DNA from: an uncultured Prevotella sp.
GTDB taxonomy: Bacteria > Bacteroidota > Bacteroidia > Bacteroidales > Bacteroidaceae
NCBI GenBank assembly: GCA_937880835.1
Contig: CALGRN010000258.1
Coordinates: 1 to 6,966, forward strand
Length of the DNA: 6,966 bases
Direction of reading: 5' to 3'
The position numbers and the translations under genes are program-made. The notes below the pieces were generated by a model. It was not told where the DNA came from and did not search any database. It saw only the letters and a program-made list of their open reading frames with translations. Shown here piece by piece: positions 5,537-6,966 of the stretch; the stretch's first letter is position 1; every line of letters starts with the position of its first letter.

Positions 5537-6733
5537 ATGAAGACACCCTACATTTTAAGTCTGCTGCTCGCAATGGCATTGGTTGTGGTTTGCGGACGTG
5601 CGGCGATAGCCGATGAAAACAAAAATCTGAAAACACCTGATGATATGGAAGATATTGTAATGAAGAATATCCTGACGCGCACAAGCATAAGAGCGTATGA
5701 GGATAAGAAAGTGGAAAAGGAAAAGATAGAAAAACTCCTGCGTGCCGGCATGGCTGCTCCTACGGCAGTCAACAGACAGCCTTGGCATTTCATAGTAGTA
5801 ACAGACCGTGATGTCCTAAAAGCTCTTGCCGATGCAAATCCTAACGCATCGATGGCTGCTGATGCACCGTTGGCGATTGTTGTGTGCGGTGATATGAACA
5901 AAGCGTTGGAAGGAAAGGCGAGAGAATATTGGATTCAAGACGCCTCTGCCGCAACAGAGAACATCTTGCTCGCCGCTCATGGCATGGGGCTCGGTGCGGT
6001 TTGGACCGGCACTTATCCCTCCGAAGAACGCTGTAAGACTGTTACTGAGGTGCTTAAACTGCCCGAAAACATAATCCCACTTAATACTATCGTCATCGGA
6101 TATCCTGCCGAAACGCCTGAGCCGAAAGATAAATTCGACACAAGCAACATTTCTTATAATATGTTCGGAGGTAAAGACAACTCGAAAACAGATGCCATGA
6201 CAGATGACGAAAGCATGTCGGCAGGACTTAAAGAGTTCGACGTTAAGAAAGAATTGCGCACCAATCCGTTCACCTTCTTTACAGGACACGGACTTCTTGT
6301 TGCAGCCGGCGACAAGACAAGTTCAAATGCAATGACGATAGGATGGGGAGCTTTGGGCAATTTATGGGGTGACGAACGTGCTACCGTTACGGTGTTCGTA
6401 GCTCCCAAACGTCACACTTTCACGTTCATGGAGAAATCAAAATATTTCACCATAATGCAATTCTCCGATAACAGGATATTGGATTATATGGGCTCACACA
6501 GCGGACGTGACAGTGATAAAGCCAAAGACTTGGGGCTTCACACCAAATATACCGAAAACGGAACGCCGTATTATGAAGAGGCAGATTTGGTAATAGAATG
6601 CGAGATAATGTATTCAACGAAAATGAACCCGAAAGACTTTAAAAATGAAGTTCCCGTGAAAATGTATGCCAATTTCCCCGCAGGTGTGCATTCGATGTAT
6701 ATAGGCGAAGTGGTTAAGGCAATGAAAAAATGA
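5537..6733 (+). CDS. Exported nitroreductase / flavin-reductase-like fusion protein
   Basis: The protein has 398 residues. Residues 1-25 form a Sec-type signal peptide (MKTPY, LLLAMALVV core, AAIA|DEN cleavage). Cys19 is preceded by VVV, a poor lipobox, so a lipoprotein is possible but less likely. A nitroreductase domain (about 38-192) shows RTSIRAYEDKKV (48-59), APTAVNRQPWHFIVV (74-88) and DASAATENILLAAHGMGLGA (135-154), the usual FMN-contact regions. After a polar linker (about 195-234) comes a flavin-reductase-like domain (DIM6/NTAB type, about 235-398) with SNAMTIGWGALGNLWG (263-278), TVFVAPKRHTFTF and SGRDSDKAKDLGL. Both domains normally bind FMN non-covalently and reduce nitro compounds, quinones, flavins or other acceptors; the real substrate is unknown. 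The start is 7 bases after the stop of the FMN/Fe-S membrane protein, which could supply electrons in the periplasm. There is no twin-arginine motif, so cofactor loading outside the cytoplasm is an open question. Confidence 0.87.
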   Translation: MKTPYILSLLLAMALVVVCGRAAIADENKNLKTPDDMEDIVMKNILTRTSIRAYEDKKVEKEKIEKLLRAGMAAPTAVNRQPWHFIVVTDRDVLKALADANPNASMAADAPLAIVVCGDMNKALEGKAREYWIQDASAATENILLAAHGMGLGAVWTGTYPSEERCKTVTEVLKLPENIIPLNTIVIGYPAETPEPKDKFDTSNISYNMFGGKDNSKTDAMTDDESMSAGLKEFDVKKELRTNPFTFFTGHGLLVAAGDKTSSNAMTIGWGALGNLWGDERATVTVFVAPKRHTFTFMEKSKYFTIMQFSDNRILDYMGSHSGRDSDKAKDLGLHTKYTENGTPYYEEADLVIECEIMYSTKMNPKDFKNEVPVKMYANFPAGVHSMYIGEVVKAMKK

Positions 6734-6752
6734 TTTGTTTTAATTGATTTAA

Positions 6753-6775
6753 GAAGGAATAAGAAACATTCTTTT
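6753..6775 (+). terminator. Weak hairpin after the redox unit
   Basis: gaaggaat (6753-6760) can pair with attctttt (6768-6775) through 8 pairs, two of them G-U, around a 7-base loop aagaaac. It begins 20 bases after the stop at 6733 but is AU-rich and followed by ccgtaaaa, not a T-run. Termination here would be inefficient; the larger inverted repeat downstream may do more. Confidence 0.2.
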
Positions 6776-6866
6776 CCGTAAAAATAAATGAAATGCTGCG
6801 GGGATTGCTGTCAAAATAATGTATGATATATATATAGTTGACAATCAGATTGTTGCAGACCGAATT

Positions 6867-6929
6867 TCAATAGTTATCCTTTTGAACTCTGAAACAATAG
6901 CTTTTGGTAGTCAAAAGGATAACTTTTGA
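6867..6929. repeat. Near-perfect 19-bp inverted repeat with 25-base spacer
   Basis: tcaatagttatccttttga (6867-6885) and tcaaaaggataacttttga (6911-6929) are reverse complements at 18 of 19 positions; the mismatch is T6871/T6925, leaving a perfect 14-bp inner stem (6872-6885 / 6911-6924). It lies about 135 bases after the last gene. It could end transcription of the redox unit, although the tail tttgatatacg is only weakly T-rich, or be a copy of a dispersed intergenic palindrome. The remaining bases, 6776-6866 and 6930-6966, show nothing further that can be supported. Confidence 0.8.
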
Positions 6930-6966
6930 TATACGTTTTGCAACATCTTGATTTACAGACTTATAC

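Noticed and set aside
5816..6289. 157-codon minus-strand open frame
   Set aside because: It is antisense to the nitroreductase domain, whose plus-strand frame carries clear family motifs. The minus peptide resembles no known protein.
5537..6733. Lipoprotein call at Cys19
   Set aside because: The residues before Cys19 are V-V-V, lacking the small residue expected at -1, whereas an AAIA|D type I cleavage site follows closely. It is kept only as a lesser possibility.

Overview
The window looks like chromosomal DNA from a Bacteroidales bacterium, most likely Prevotella-like. The signs are AT-rich intergenic DNA, no Shine-Dalgarno sequences ahead of the starts, Bacteroidetes-type -7 boxes (TAnnTTTG) about 20-30 bases before the first gene of each transcription unit, and gene families typical of that phylum (PF13568-type small outer-membrane barrel, LysM plus periplasmic-binding-like protein). 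The genus is an inference from style, not from a database match. All five convincing genes are on the plus strand, in two transcription units.

Bases 1-451 contain no convincing gene. The main feature is a perfect 30-bp inverted repeat (135-164 / 194-223) around a 29-base spacer. A 44-codon minus-strand frame is open to the left edge but is unsupported. Unit 1 (452-4147) has three genes with gaps of 3 and 12 bases: an exported LysM / periplasmic-binding-fold protein, a small PorT-family-like outer-membrane barrel, and a POT-family (proton-coupled oligopeptide) inner-membrane transporter. A strong intrinsic terminator at 4169-4214 closes it. The three genes span periplasm/peptidoglycan, outer membrane and inner membrane. 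A joint role in envelope or peptide handling is plausible but unproven.

The 299-base gap before unit 2 holds the terminator, a second bulged hairpin (4221-4290), a perfect 16-bp palindrome (4289-4304) and two back-to-back -7-like boxes (4405-4420). Unit 2 (4447-6733) has two genes 7 bases apart. The first is a polytopic membrane protein with an extracytoplasmic FMN-binding domain carrying an ApbE-type flavinylation motif, plus two CX3CP iron-sulfur motifs on the predicted cytoplasmic side (NosR/PceC-like layout). The second is an exported fusion of a nitroreductase and a flavin-reductase-like domain. Together they suggest a trans-membrane electron path from the cytoplasm through Fe-S centres and covalent FMN to a periplasmic flavoenzyme. 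This is the most interesting system in the window; its terminal substrate cannot be read from the sequence.

The last 233 bases are noncoding as far as can be seen and hold a near-perfect 19-bp inverted repeat (6867-6885 / 6911-6929), possibly a dispersed intergenic repeat or a terminator.
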